A stretch of DNA of 64,000 bases from Labilibaculum antarcticum (GTDB lineage: Bacteria > Bacteroidota > Bacteroidia > Bacteroidales > Marinifilaceae). This document shows positions 25,748-34,784 of the stretch, piece by piece. Both the position numbers and the translations under genes were made by a program. Location: assembly GCF_002356295.1 (NCBI RefSeq), contig NZ_AP018042.1, positions 1,954,361 to 2,018,360 on the forward strand, given 5' to 3'. Below the pieces are notes generated by a model. The model did no database searches, was not told where the DNA came from, and worked only from the letters and a program-made list of their open reading frames with translations. Position 1 is the first letter of the stretch; each line of letters begins with the position of its first letter.

Positions 25748-28492
25748 ATGGCAAAGTATAAATTACGTATGAGTAATATTAATCACATTTTTTGGAAAAC
25801 CAGCATCCTGCTTTTTTTCATTTTCCTTTTTGGATTCCAGGCTTCTGCCCGGAAACAAAGAGTACTCGTTCTGCATTCCTACCATCAGGGATTGAATTGG
25901 ACAGATAATGTGAGTGCGGGTATTCAATCGGTTTTAGGAAGTGAAGACAATGTTGAGCTGATGTTTGAGTACATGGATACCAAGCGAAACTCAAATCCTG
26001 AATATTTACAAGAATTCGCTAAGCTTTATGGTCTCAAACACTTAAAAAATAAATTTGAAGCCATTATTGTCTCCGATAACAATGCCTTGGATTTCGTAAG
26101 AAAATATTACTCCGAATTCTTTAAAGCAACTCCAATAATTTTTTGTTCGATCGATAAATTTTCTGATAATTTAATAGAAGGAATTGCGCATGTTTCGGGT
26201 GTTACCGAAGAAATAGACTCCCAAAAAACCATAGAAGTAGCCTTAGGCTTGCACCCGAAAGCAACAAAATTGGTTGTTATCAATGACAATCAAACTCAAT
26301 CGGCAATATTAAATAGAAATAACATTAAATCTTTTTGGCCTAATTTAAAAACTGATGTTGAACTTGTTTTTATAGAGAATTTACTCATTGATGAATTAGT
26401 TGATCAGGTTAAAAATCTTGATCCCAACAGCATTATCTACCTCATCAATTTTAGTCGTGATAAAGAAGGTAATTTTATCTCTTACAAGGAAAACATTGAA
26501 ATTATCAGGAAAGCGACCAAATTACCAATATATAGTAGCTGGGAATTCTATTTTAACGAAGGTATTGTTGGAGGAATGCTCACTAGTGGTTACAAAGAGG
26601 GAGAACTTGCGGCGAAAATTGCTCTTCAAGTGCTAAATGGAAAAGAAATTAACGAAATTCCTATTGTTCGATCGGGATACAACAGTTTCAAATTCGATTT
26701 CGAACAAATGAAACGTTTTGGAATTCTCCCCAAACAACTTCCAAAGGGTAGCATCATAAGAAATCAGCCACCTCCAATTGTTCCCCAATACCAAACGTCA
26801 TTATTCGTAATAATCATATTTGGTTTAATCATTGCAATCATTTTACGATACTCAAAATTGAAAAGGGAGCAGAATGAGGAAAAACTGATTCAGGAGAATG
26901 AAGAATTAGACCGAAGAGTAGCCAACAGGACAAAAGAAGTTGTATTCGCCAACGAAAAGCTGGAACTGCAGACGGAACAAATCATCAAACAAAATAAGGA
27001 ACTGGAAGATCATAGATACAATCTGCTGGAACTTGTTAAGATTCGGACTGAAAATTTGGAAGAGGCAAATCTGGAACTGAAAAGCAGCAGAAACAGGCTT
27101 CTACGAATGCTTGATGCAAATTCAGACGGAGTTTGGGAGCATAATTTTGCCAACGATCAAACCTACATTAGTAAAATCATCTGGGATAAATTGGGCTATG
27201 AATCTGTAACCATTTCCAACACAAAAGATCTTCTCTGCAAATTGATTCATCCTGAAGATTTAATTATCATCAAACAAAAACACCGACAAAACAAACTGGG
27301 TTACAGCGCATTATTTATTGTAGAATTTAGAATATTCACAAAAAACAAGGACTGGATGTGGTTTAAAGCCAAAGGCCTAATTCTTGATTATGATGCAAGT
27401 GATAAACCATTAAACATTGTTGGCACACTAACCAATATTACACAGCGAAAAGAAGCCGAAAAAAAGATTCGAAGTGAAGAACAAAAATTGAGAGTCTCAG
27501 AAAAAAGATGGCGCTCTTTAATTGAACAAGCATCCGATGGAATATTAATTTACAATACCGATGGGAATATTCTGGATGCCAATTCAGCGGCATGCAATTG
27601 GCTGGGCTATTCAACCGATGAAATTCTTTCACTTAATTACAGCGAAATAGACTCGAGACACAGCAGTTCGGAATTGCATAATTATTGGCGAAAATTAAAT
27701 GCATCCAATCCTTCTCTTACCTTTGAATCGGTACAAAAAAGAAAAAACGGAAGCAGTTTCCCTGTAGAAATTCATTTGAGCTTAATTGAACTGCAGGATA
27801 GCAAACTAATTCTATCTTTGGTGAATGATATCAGCCTGCGCCAGGAAACTGAGCGTAAAATATTGAATGCTGTAATTAATACTGAAGAGAGTGAACGCAA
27901 GCGATTCGCAACCGATTTGCATGATTCTATTGGCCCTTTACTTTCGAGCATCAACCTGTACCTGTCCTCATTAGACAAATTTGATTCGGAAGAAGAGAAA
28001 GGGAACATTATTAAAGCTTCGGTTGATGCAGTAAATGAGGCTTTGGTGAGTATTAAAGAAATTTCGAATAATCTGAGTCCGCACATTTTAAATGATTTTG
28101 GACTGGATAAAGCCATTCGTTCCTTCACCAATAAAATTAATCTATCGCAAACCATCAGTATTAGCTTTTACGCCGAAAACATGGAGGAGCGGATTAACCA
28201 GCAGGTTGAAGTTGTGATATTTAGGGTTGTAAGTGAATTAATTAACAATACAATTAAGCATGCACAAGCCACAAATATTGAAATAAACCTCTCGAGAGAA
28301 GGTAATTTAGTTTCTCTTATTTATATTGACAACGGAATTGGTTTTGATGCAAAAGCAATTAATGCCGGAACATCAACAGGGATGGGATTGTATAATGTAT
28401 TTAGCCGAATTCGGTCGTTAAATGGATCGCACAAAATTAAAAGTCACCCAAAACGTGGCGGAATGATGGCAGTAGTTGAGATTAATCTGTAA
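25748..28492 (+). CDS. Sensor histidine kinase with ABC-type periplasmic ligand domain and PAS domains
   Basis: This 914-residue kinase has an N-terminal signal/anchor, then a periplasmic domain (about residues 35-345) of the ABC substrate-binding (PF04392-like) type, starting KQRVLVLHSYHQGLNWTDN. One membrane helix lies near 352-370. A coiled coil, two PAS domains (about 455-570 and 590-700), a HisKA_3 phosphoacceptor helix with His725 in FATDLHDSIGPLLSS, and a NarL-family HATPase domain ending the protein complete it. The ATG at 25769 may be the true start. A NarL-type response regulator follows 11 bp later as the evident partner. The ligand is unknown; a small secreted or imported solute is likely. 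Confidence 0.93.
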   Translation: MAKYKLRMSNINHIFWKTSILLFFIFLFGFQASARKQRVLVLHSYHQGLNWTDNVSAGIQSVLGSEDNVELMFEYMDTKRNSNPEYLQEFAKLYGLKHLKNKFEAIIVSDNNALDFVRKYYSEFFKATPIIFCSIDKFSDNLIEGIAHVSGVTEEIDSQKTIEVALGLHPKATKLVVINDNQTQSAILNRNNIKSFWPNLKTDVELVFIENLLIDELVDQVKNLDPNSIIYLINFSRDKEGNFISYKENIEIIRKATKLPIYSSWEFYFNEGIVGGMLTSGYKEGELAAKIALQVLNGKEINEIPIVRSGYNSFKFDFEQMKRFGILPKQLPKGSIIRNQPPPIVPQYQTSLFVIIIFGLIIAIILRYSKLKREQNEEKLIQENEELDRRVANRTKEVVFANEKLELQTEQIIKQNKELEDHRYNLLELVKIRTENLEEANLELKSSRNRLLRMLDANSDGVWEHNFANDQTYISKIIWDKLGYESVTISNTKDLLCKLIHPEDLIIIKQKHRQNKLGYSALFIVEFRIFTKNKDWMWFKAKGLILDYDASDKPLNIVGTLTNITQRKEAEKKIRSEEQKLRVSEKRWRSLIEQASDGILIYNTDGNILDANSAACNWLGYSTDEILSLNYSEIDSRHSSSELHNYWRKLNASNPSLTFESVQKRKNGSSFPVEIHLSLIELQDSKLILSLVNDISLRQETERKILNAVINTEESERKRFATDLHDSIGPLLSSINLYLSSLDKFDSEEEKGNIIKASVDAVNEALVSIKEISNNLSPHILNDFGLDKAIRSFTNKINLSQTISISFYAENMEERINQQVEVVIFRVVSELINNTIKHAQATNIEINLSREGNLVSLIYIDNGIGFDAKAINAGTSTGMGLYNVFSRIRSLNGSHKIKSHPKRGGMMAVVEINL

Positions 28493-28503
28493 AAATAAAG
28501 AGC

Positions 28504-29148
28504 ATGAGTGAATGCAGGGTAATGATTGTGGATGACCACAAAATGTTTAGAAGTGGATTGCGCTTTCTTTTGAATAATGTTCCCACAATTGAAATAGTTG
28601 GGGAAGCTTCGAATGGTAAAGAATTTCTGGAAATAGCTGAAAATATTCAGATGGATATTGTTCTGATGGACATTAACATGCCCGAAATGAATGGAATTGA
28701 AGCCACACGACTAGCTCTTGAGAAATATCCAGACCTGAAAGTGATTGTTCTATCCATGCATGGAGAAGAGGAATACTATGATCAGATGTTGGATGCGGGC
28801 GTTAAAGGTTTTCTGCTTAAAAACTCCGATGCGGATGAATTAATATCGGCTTTGGAAGCTGTTATGGCAGGAAAAAGCTACTTCTCACAGGAACTTTTGG
28901 TTAATATTCTCGATCAAAAAAGACTGCATAAATTTAGAACCGAAACCGTAAAATTGTCGCAAAGGGAATTGGAAGTTTTAAGGCTGATTTGTGATGGATA
29001 CAGTAATGCTGAAATTGCAGAGGAATTGTTTATCAGCCAAAGAACAGTTGACCGTCACCGCTCCAATTTACTGAGCAAAACCGCTTGTAAAAACTCAACC
29101 TCCCTGGTTATGTATGCAGTGAAAAATAAGATTATTGAAATTGACTAA
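28504..29148 (+). CDS. NarL/FixJ family response regulator
   Basis: This protein has 214 residues: a receiver domain (about 1-120) with the phospho-acceptor Asp56 in VLMDINMPEMNG, the acidic pocket VDDHK, the conserved Lys in FLLKNSD, and a LuxR-type HTH (about 148-210) with LSQRELEVLRLICDGYSNAEIAEELFIS and RTVDRHRSNLL. It pairs with the upstream HisKA_3 kinase on one transcript ended by the terminator at 29284. Confidence 0.96.
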   Translation: MSECRVMIVDDHKMFRSGLRFLLNNVPTIEIVGEASNGKEFLEIAENIQMDIVLMDINMPEMNGIEATRLALEKYPDLKVIVLSMHGEEEYYDQMLDAGVKGFLLKNSDADELISALEAVMAGKSYFSQELLVNILDQKRLHKFRTETVKLSQRELEVLRLICDGYSNAEIAEELFISQRTVDRHRSNLLSKTACKNSTSLVMYAVKNKIIEID

Positions 29149-29283
29149 CTTGCAGACTATATTTTAGTCATCACGAAAATTAAGCTTCAAATATACAAAC
29201 GTATTTTTTTATAAGTGGCCTGTAAAAAAAGTCCATACCAAACTTCAGCTGCAAGAGCAGTAAAACAAAAATAATCAAGTACA

Positions 29284-29324
29284 AACAGATCAGGGTTCTC
29301 AGAAATTCTGATCTGTTCTTTTTT
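29284..29324 (+). terminator. Terminator after the two-component operon
   Basis: A 10-bp stem AACAGATCAG / CTGATCTGTT with a 14-base loop is followed by a T-rich tract. Confidence 0.9.
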
Positions 29325-29414
29325 AAATCAAATTCAATTAATCTTACATAAATTTCCATTTGAATCCCATTAACATTTTGTATTTTTAGTTTTTCAAAAA
29401 CTGATGTTTATAAA

Positions 29415-31901
29415 ATGGAAAGTAATTTACAACTGGATCTGGCTCACAAGTTTGTACGATTCACAAACACCACAATTTTCTTAACGGGTAAGGCCGGTAC
29501 CGGAAAAACTACCTTTTTACGTCAGTTAAAAGGGGAACTGCCCAAGCGAATGGTTGTTGTTGCACCAACTGGTGTGGCGGCCATTAATGCAGGTGGTGTA
29601 ACTATTCATTCCTTTTTCCAGTTGCCTTTTGGCCCCATATTACCGGGACAAATTCTTAATGAGGAGAAAAACCCCAAAAAGGAATCCAATTCACCAATCC
29701 GGAAATACCGAAAAGAAAAAATCGATATTATAAAATCTCTCGACCTTCTGATTATTGATGAAATTAGTATGGTTAGGGCCGATTTGCTGGATGGAATTGA
29801 CGAAGTTCTGCGCAAATTTAAAAACAGAAACCTGCCTTTTGGTGGTGTTCAGATTTTGATGATTGGCGATTTACAACAATTGCCTCCGGTAGTGAAAAAT
29901 GAAGAATGGAGTTTGCTTCGGAATCATTACGAAACCCCTTTCTTTTTTAGCAGTCGTGCATTTCTGCAATCACAACACATCAGTATCGAACTGCAACATG
30001 TATATCGTCAAAACGATGAGAAGTTTATTAATATTCTGAACGAAATACGAAACAATAAGCTCTCCCAAGCATCTTATCAGGAATTGGAAAAGAGATATTT
30101 ACCCAATTTTAATCCGACCGATAAGGATGGCTACATTACCCTAACAACACACAATGCCAGAGCTCAAAAAATAAATGAAGAAAAACTGAAGCAAATAAAG
30201 GGAAAGTCGCAACAGTTTAAAGCTAATATTACAGGAATATTTCCCGAATACTCCTTTCCCACCGAAGAGCAATTGCAACTTAAAGTAGGTGCACAGGTAA
30301 TGTTCGTGAAAAATGACAGTTCGCCTGAAAAACTATTCTTTAACGGCAAAATAGGAACGGTTAGCAGTTTTGGCGATGACGTAATTCATGTGAAATGTGA
30401 AACCGATAATTTCGAAATTGATGTGTATCCGGAGGATTGGCACAACGTTAAATACAGTATCAACGAGGCAAGTAAAGAAATTGAAGAAACAATTTCGGGC
30501 GGTTTTTCACAGTTCCCATTAAAGCTGGCCTGGGCAATTACCATTCATAAAAGTCAGGGATTGACTTTCGAAAGAGCAGTGATCGATGCCAATGCAGCCT
30601 TTGCCCACGGACAAGTTTACGTGGCCTTGAGTCGCTGTAAATCACTGGAAGGATTGGTTCTTAAATCAACCTTAAGTAAATCGGGCATTATTTGCGATAC
30701 TGCCGTATCAAAATTCACACAAAATATTGAAGCAAATCCTCCGGGGGAAGCAAATCTGGATAATTCCATTCGCAAGTATCAGTTTCAGCTTCTCGAAGAA
30801 CTGTTTTCTTTTCATGATATCTACCGAATCTGCAACTATTGCAACAAGCATTTACAGGAAAACAGGAACAGTATTCAGGGAAATTTGCCCGATAAGATGA
30901 ATGCGGCCTTTCCATTTCTGGGACCGGAAATTTTGGTGATGGGAGAAAAATTTATTCCATCCTTAAAACGGTATTGTACCGATAGTGAGGGCATTCATGA
31001 ACACAAAGAGGCGCAGGAAAGAATCAGTAAAGCATCGGCCTACTTTGTGGGTAAACTAGAGGAACATCTGCAATCAGTTCTAAAAGATTTTAGTTTCGAC
31101 AGCGATAATCAGGGTATAAAAAAAGTAATTGAGGGTCATTTGAAACAGTTGAATGAAAAGCTAAGTGTTAAGCTTGTTAGTTTAAAATCGTGTTTGAAAA
31201 AATTCGATACTGCGGCTTATCAAACTGTGCGGGCCAAAGCTCATTTCGAGAAGCAAGCTTTCCATTTAAAGAGCCCCAAAGATGTCGTTGATGAGAATGT
31301 AAAACATCCGAATTTATTTCGAATACTAAAGAAATGGAGAAAGAATCTGGCCGATAAAATAAATGCGCCGGTTTATTACATTGCTTCGCAGCAAAGTCTG
31401 GTTGATATTGCCAACAATCTGCCCTACACTGCCGAACAGCTGAAAGATGTGAAAGGCTTTGGAAAGAAAAAAATTGAGCGATACGGGGCTGATGTGATCC
31501 GAATGGTTTCGGAATATCGCCAGGGACAAAATTTGGGTTTGTTGAATTTTACGGCTGCAGCACCATCTGCGGCAAAAACACCAACAAAAAAACCAGCCAC
31601 CAAACAAGATACGAAAGAGGTGAGTTTGGAAATGTATCAGGATGGAAGAAATGTAAGGGAGATTGCGGCCTTTCGGGATCTTACTGTGGCTACCATCGAA
31701 AAACATTTAGCCCATTACGTTGGCTTGGGCATGCTGTCTCTCGATAAATTTGTAGAAAAAAAGAAGATCAAAAAAATTAAAAAGCAGCTTGAAAAAGAAG
31801 GCATTGAAAGCCTAAATGAGTGCAAAAAAGAACTTGGTTCTGATTACTCCTACTCTGAAATTAGATATGTTCAGGCTTTTTTGAAAAATGCAAAATCGTA
31901 G
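29415..31901 (+). CDS. PIF1-type superfamily 1 helicase with HRDC and C-terminal HTH domains
   Basis: This protein has 828 residues. The N-terminal 430 form a PIF1/RecD-like SF1B helicase: Walker A GKAGTGKTTFLRQL, Walker B LLIIDEISMV, the GDLQQLPPVV sensor, and motif VI VYVALSRCKSLEGL. After a linker with a CNYC pair comes an HRDC-like domain (about 640-705, YIASQQSLVDIANNLPYT, then a helix-hairpin turn VKGFGKKKIERYG). A low-complexity hinge leads to an HTH_40-type domain (about 735-828). It probably unwinds DNA or forks; G-quadruplex or recombination roles are family-based inference. The last ~20 codons are copied several times downstream in the adjoining repeat array. Confidence 0.93.
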   Translation: MESNLQLDLAHKFVRFTNTTIFLTGKAGTGKTTFLRQLKGELPKRMVVVAPTGVAAINAGGVTIHSFFQLPFGPILPGQILNEEKNPKKESNSPIRKYRKEKIDIIKSLDLLIIDEISMVRADLLDGIDEVLRKFKNRNLPFGGVQILMIGDLQQLPPVVKNEEWSLLRNHYETPFFFSSRAFLQSQHISIELQHVYRQNDEKFINILNEIRNNKLSQASYQELEKRYLPNFNPTDKDGYITLTTHNARAQKINEEKLKQIKGKSQQFKANITGIFPEYSFPTEEQLQLKVGAQVMFVKNDSSPEKLFFNGKIGTVSSFGDDVIHVKCETDNFEIDVYPEDWHNVKYSINEASKEIEETISGGFSQFPLKLAWAITIHKSQGLTFERAVIDANAAFAHGQVYVALSRCKSLEGLVLKSTLSKSGIICDTAVSKFTQNIEANPPGEANLDNSIRKYQFQLLEELFSFHDIYRICNYCNKHLQENRNSIQGNLPDKMNAAFPFLGPEILVMGEKFIPSLKRYCTDSEGIHEHKEAQERISKASAYFVGKLEEHLQSVLKDFSFDSDNQGIKKVIEGHLKQLNEKLSVKLVSLKSCLKKFDTAAYQTVRAKAHFEKQAFHLKSPKDVVDENVKHPNLFRILKKWRKNLADKINAPVYYIASQQSLVDIANNLPYTAEQLKDVKGFGKKKIERYGADVIRMVSEYRQGQNLGLLNFTAAAPSAAKTPTKKPATKQDTKEVSLEMYQDGRNVREIAAFRDLTVATIEKHLAHYVGLGMLSLDKFVEKKKIKKIKKQLEKEGIESLNECKKELGSDYSYSEIRYVQAFLKNAKS

Positions 31902-32100
31902 AGAAAAACATGATATTTTAAGTTTCCTTAACTTTAATTCAATCCTTTTAGCACTCCAATGCACTACATTTGGAAGGTAGAAACTGTAGAGTTTTTTCAT
32001 AGATTAGGTTTAGGTTAGTAATTAGGATTAGAGAAAATCCCAGGCTTCACAGTCTGGGATTTTTCTATTTATTGGAAATCATTTTATGTGTATTCTATTC
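31902..32100 (+). repeat. Repeat unit A of the helicase-tail array (candidate small RNA)
   Basis: This is the first unit, directly after the helicase stop. It contains a conserved block around TTAAG TTTC CTTAA, a -7 box TACATTTG (31965-31972) and a short hairpin AAACT/AGTTT around GTAG (31981-31994). A stretch rich in TTAGGTTAG follows, then a 12-bp terminator hairpin (32035-32062) with T tail. Promoter box to terminator would give an RNA of about 85 nt without an open frame. No clear -33 TTG is present. Confidence 0.6.
32035..32064 (+). terminator. Terminator hairpin of repeat unit A
   Basis: The arms AAATCCCAGGCT and AGTCTGGGATTT (one G-T pair) close a TCAC tetraloop and are followed by T residues. 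It serves the helicase transcript or a small RNA. Confidence 0.85.
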
Positions 32101-32402
32101 AACCTAGTTCTGATCCCTCCTACTCTAAAATAAGTTTTGTTCAGGCTTATCTGAAAAATTAGAATATAAAACAATACCAATACGAACGTCAAAACATAAA
32201 TGGGTTCAGCTGATGATCTTTTAAGTTTCCTTAACTTTAATTCAATCAATTTAGCACTCCAATACACTAGATTTATATCAGACAATAAGAGATAGTTTTT
32301 TCATAGATTAGATTTAGGTTAGTAATTTAGGTTAGAGAAAATCCCAGGCTTCACAGTCTGGGATTTTTCTATTTATTGGAAATCATTTTATGTATATTCT
32401 AT
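32101..32402 (+). repeat. Repeat unit B of the helicase-tail array
   Basis: It opens with a copy of the helicase 3' end (32107-32163) that still encodes S-Y-S-K-I-x-F-V-Q-A-Y-L-K-N before a TAG. The small-RNA-like block follows, but its -7 box has decayed to TAGATTTA (32268-32275). The terminator hairpin (32339-32368) is intact. The distance from unit A is 303 bp. Confidence 0.75.
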
Positions 32403-32712
32403 TCAACCTAGTTCTGATCCCTCCTACTCTAAAATAAGTTTTGTTCAGGCTTATCTGAAAAATGCAAATACAAAATAATACCAATACTCGCTTCATCACA
32501 TAAATGGGTTCAGTTGATGATCTTTTAAGTTTCCTTAACTTTAATTCAATCCTTTTAGCACTCCAATGCACTATATTTATATCAGACAAAAAGAGATAGA
32601 TTTTTCATAGATTAGATTTAGGTTAGTAATTAGGTTTAGAGAAAATCCCGGGCTTCACAGCTCGGGATTTTTTGATTCCCCCTACTCGATTCCCTCCATT
32701 CTAAAATTTAAA
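32403..32712 (+). repeat. Repeat unit C of the helicase-tail array
   Basis: It again begins with the helicase tail (ending L-K-N-A-N-T-K and a stop). The -7 position reads TATATTTA. The terminator hairpin at 32643-32673 has changed at several positions, yet every pair is kept: an A-T pair became G-C and a G-T pair became G-C. It is 304 bp downstream of unit B. Confidence 0.75.
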
Positions 32713-32738
32713 ATGCCACAAAATCACATGCAAAATAC

Positions 32739-32776
32739 TTGTCATGACAATTAAAACCATATATTTGTCATGACAA
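32739..32776 (+). promoter_or_regulatory. marR promoter with two identical palindromic operators
   Basis: The perfect 12-bp palindrome TTGTCATGACAA occurs at 32739-32750 and 32765-32776. The first contains the -33 TTG and the second overlaps the -7 box TATATTTG (32760-32767). Transcription would start near 32775, after the upstream ATG at 32770. Confidence 0.8.
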
Positions 32777-32787
32777 ATACTTACAGT

Positions 32788-33234
32788 ATGAACAAAGTAA
32801 ACTTAGAAACATCAGTAAACCACCATATTGCAATAAGTGCAATCATGATAAAACGAGTCTTCTTTAAAATATTAAGCAGAAACAAACTCAACATTACACC
32901 CGAGCAATGGAATGTTTTATATCACTTAACAGAATCGGATGGCATGACAATAGGTGAATTAAGCGGACTTACCTACAAAGATTTTGCAAACATGAGTAGA
33001 ATGACTCAAAAGCTTGAAATTGCCGGTTTTATAGAAAAAAAAAGAGATGAAACTGACAAAAGAATATTCAAATTATTTATTAGCCCCAAAGGCAAAGAGA
33101 TAAATGAACAAGTTCAGCAATGTGCTTTCGAATCAACAAATATTGCTTTAGAAGGAACTGATGAAGCAAGCAAAGAAATACTGCTTAAAAGTCTTAAACA
33201 AGTCATTGTCAACACCGAAACATTTCTAAAATAA
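32788..33234 (+). CDS. MarR family transcriptional regulator
   Basis: This 148-residue winged-helix protein has the MarR core: LNITPEQWNVLYHLTESDGMTIGELS, the recognition helix ANMSRMTQKLEIAGFIEKKRDETDKR, and the wing RIFKLFISPKGKEI, flanked by dimerisation helices. The frame also has an ATG at 32770, but that lies within the operator and before the expected transcription start, so 32788 is chosen. Two 12-bp palindromes over the promoter indicate autorepression. It is followed 5 bp later by a membrane protein, and the pair sits between repeat units C and D. Confidence 0.92.
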   Translation: MNKVNLETSVNHHIAISAIMIKRVFFKILSRNKLNITPEQWNVLYHLTESDGMTIGELSGLTYKDFANMSRMTQKLEIAGFIEKKRDETDKRIFKLFISPKGKEINEQVQQCAFESTNIALEGTDEASKEILLKSLKQVIVNTETFLK

Positions 33235-33239
33235 AATAC

Positions 33240-33746
33240 ATGAAACAACTGTCGATCACCCAAAAGAAATGGCTTAAATCAATCCATCTTTTAGCCGCTG
33301 GAATATGGATAACAACAGGCTTAATCATGTTCCTTTTGCACTTTATGCACAACGAAGTACAAACTGGAGATCAATTGCATCTGCTAAATAAAATCATCCA
33401 TTTTATTGATATGAAAATCCTGGTTCCATCAGCAGTAGTAAGCTTACTCACCGGATGGATTTATTCGCAATTTACAAAATGGGGATACTTTCAACATGGC
33501 TGGATCACATTTAAATGGATCATTACTTTACTGATAATTATACTTGGTTCCATATATTCAGGACCCTGGATAGCCGAAATGGTTAAAATATCAGGTGAAC
33601 TGGGCATGGCTGCACTTAGCAATACCGAATACCAATGGTATGACAAATGGCAAACAGTAATGGGAATCTGCATGAATGGCACACTAATTTTCACCATTTT
33701 CTTATCCGTATTTAAACCTTGGAAATCAAACAAGAAAATATCTTAG
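33240..33746 (+). CDS. Four-helix integral membrane protein (DUF2269-like)
   Basis: This 168-residue protein has four hydrophobic segments (about 14-33, 58-77, 88-107 and 138-157). The N-terminal KKWLKSIHLLAAGIWITTG resembles the DUF2269/CopD-like pattern with a conserved His in the first helix; this family assignment is moderate. It is cotranscribed with the MarR gene and is the only other gene of that operon, so it is the likely regulated target. Such membrane proteins are of unknown function; no transport or enzymatic motif is seen. Confidence 0.7.
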   Translation: MKQLSITQKKWLKSIHLLAAGIWITTGLIMFLLHFMHNEVQTGDQLHLLNKIIHFIDMKILVPSAVVSLLTGWIYSQFTKWGYFQHGWITFKWIITLLIIILGSIYSGPWIAEMVKISGELGMAALSNTEYQWYDKWQTVMGICMNGTLIFTIFLSVFKPWKSNKKIS

Positions 33747-33847
33747 TTCAATCTTGAATCAACCCAATTAACCAGATAGTTTTCAAGCTTTAAGCAATTA
33801 TGCTATTCGTTCAATTTAAACAACAACCTATTTCTACAAAAGCCAAT

Positions 33848-34115
33848 GAACTTTTAAGTTTCCTTAACTTTAATTCAATCCTTTTAGCACTACTATGCAC
33901 TACATTTGTAAGGTAGAAACGGTAGCGTTTTTTCATAGATTAGATTTAGGTTAGTAATTTAGGTTAGAGAAAATCCCAGGCTTCACAGTCTGGGATTTTT
34001 CTATTTATTGGAAATCATTTTATGTATATTCTATTCAACTTGATTCTGATCCCTCCTACTCTAAAATAAGATTTATTCAGGTTTATCTGAAAAATGCGAA
34101 TATAAAATAATGGAT
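33848..34115 (+). repeat. Repeat unit D of the helicase-tail array
   Basis: It has an intact -7 box TACATTTG (33901-33908) and a 5' hairpin AAACG/CGTTT around GTAG (33917-33930), in which a T-A pair of unit A has become G-C. The terminator hairpin lies at 33971-34000. A further helicase-tail copy follows (34041-34110), still ending L-K-N-A-N-I-K and a stop. Confidence 0.75.
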
Positions 34116-34214
34116 CAGGAGATAATTTTGGGTCTCCTTACTAATCAGGCATAAATTGCAGTCAAGCGAAAAGGGAAGTATTTTACATTCATCCTTTTGT
34201 TATCATTTTTTCTC

Positions 34215-34276
34215 GAGCCTGAAGGGCTCATATATAATAGCCCAGGGTAAATGAGCACAGCGAATGCCACCCTGGG
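34215..34276. repeat. REP-like double hairpin
   Basis: A small hairpin GAGCC/GGCTC (34215-34229) is followed by arms CCCAGGGT (34241-34248) and ACCCTGGG (34269-34276). Paired palindromes of this kind are typical of intergenic REP-like elements; no transposase is nearby. Confidence 0.5.
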
Positions 34277-34784
34277 ATATTAATGTGATAGTAAGTCCAG
34301 ACGCAAGGAAAAAAAACATTTGGAAAGCAATTCACATTTGCGTCGGAATAGCAAAAAACTTATTCTCAAAGCTTGAAAAGTTGGAATCTAGACCTTAGGA
34401 CAGTTCCGATAATTCGTGAGTCAAAGCTTGATTTTAGGATGGTTTTGAATGTTACCAATTTTCAATAAAAGGAGTGAACCTCATTATTTCTTGCTTGTCC
34501 TTTAGCCGGACGGGCTTTTCATTTTTTCTAGGATAAAAAACGAAACAAAAAATCATTGACAACGTCCTCAATCACCCGTTACTAGTTCGATTGCTAAACA
34601 AAAAGAACTCGCTACGCTCAAACAACTTTTTGTTCTTAACGCTCTCTTCACTAAACGGGTCCCGATCTCCGGACTCAATGTCGAATCTACATCCTCGAAA
34701 GATTGCGATTTTGCATATTCATGAACTTAAAATTATAGCTAATTCAAATCTCAGGCCCAACTTTTACCGGTGATCCAAAATAAT
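34277..34784. other. Noncoding stretch between repeat units D and E
   Basis: About 500 bp with no supported gene. A 60-codon open frame at 34591-34773 has no recognisable family and unlikely composition. A hairpin around AAAAAGAAC ... GTTCTT-type sequence near 34600-34640 is reminiscent of intergenic repeats. Confidence 0.4.

Noticed and set aside
31812-32589. Three similar minus-strand frames of 62-68 codons in the repeat array
   Set aside because: They resemble one another only because they lie on copies of the same repeat. Their sequence is the antisense of the helicase tail and the hairpin element, so they are not treated as a protein family.
34591-34773. 60-codon frame between repeat units
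   Set aside because: The product is rich in Ser, Asn and Leu without a family match, and the region is repeat-like noncoding DNA.
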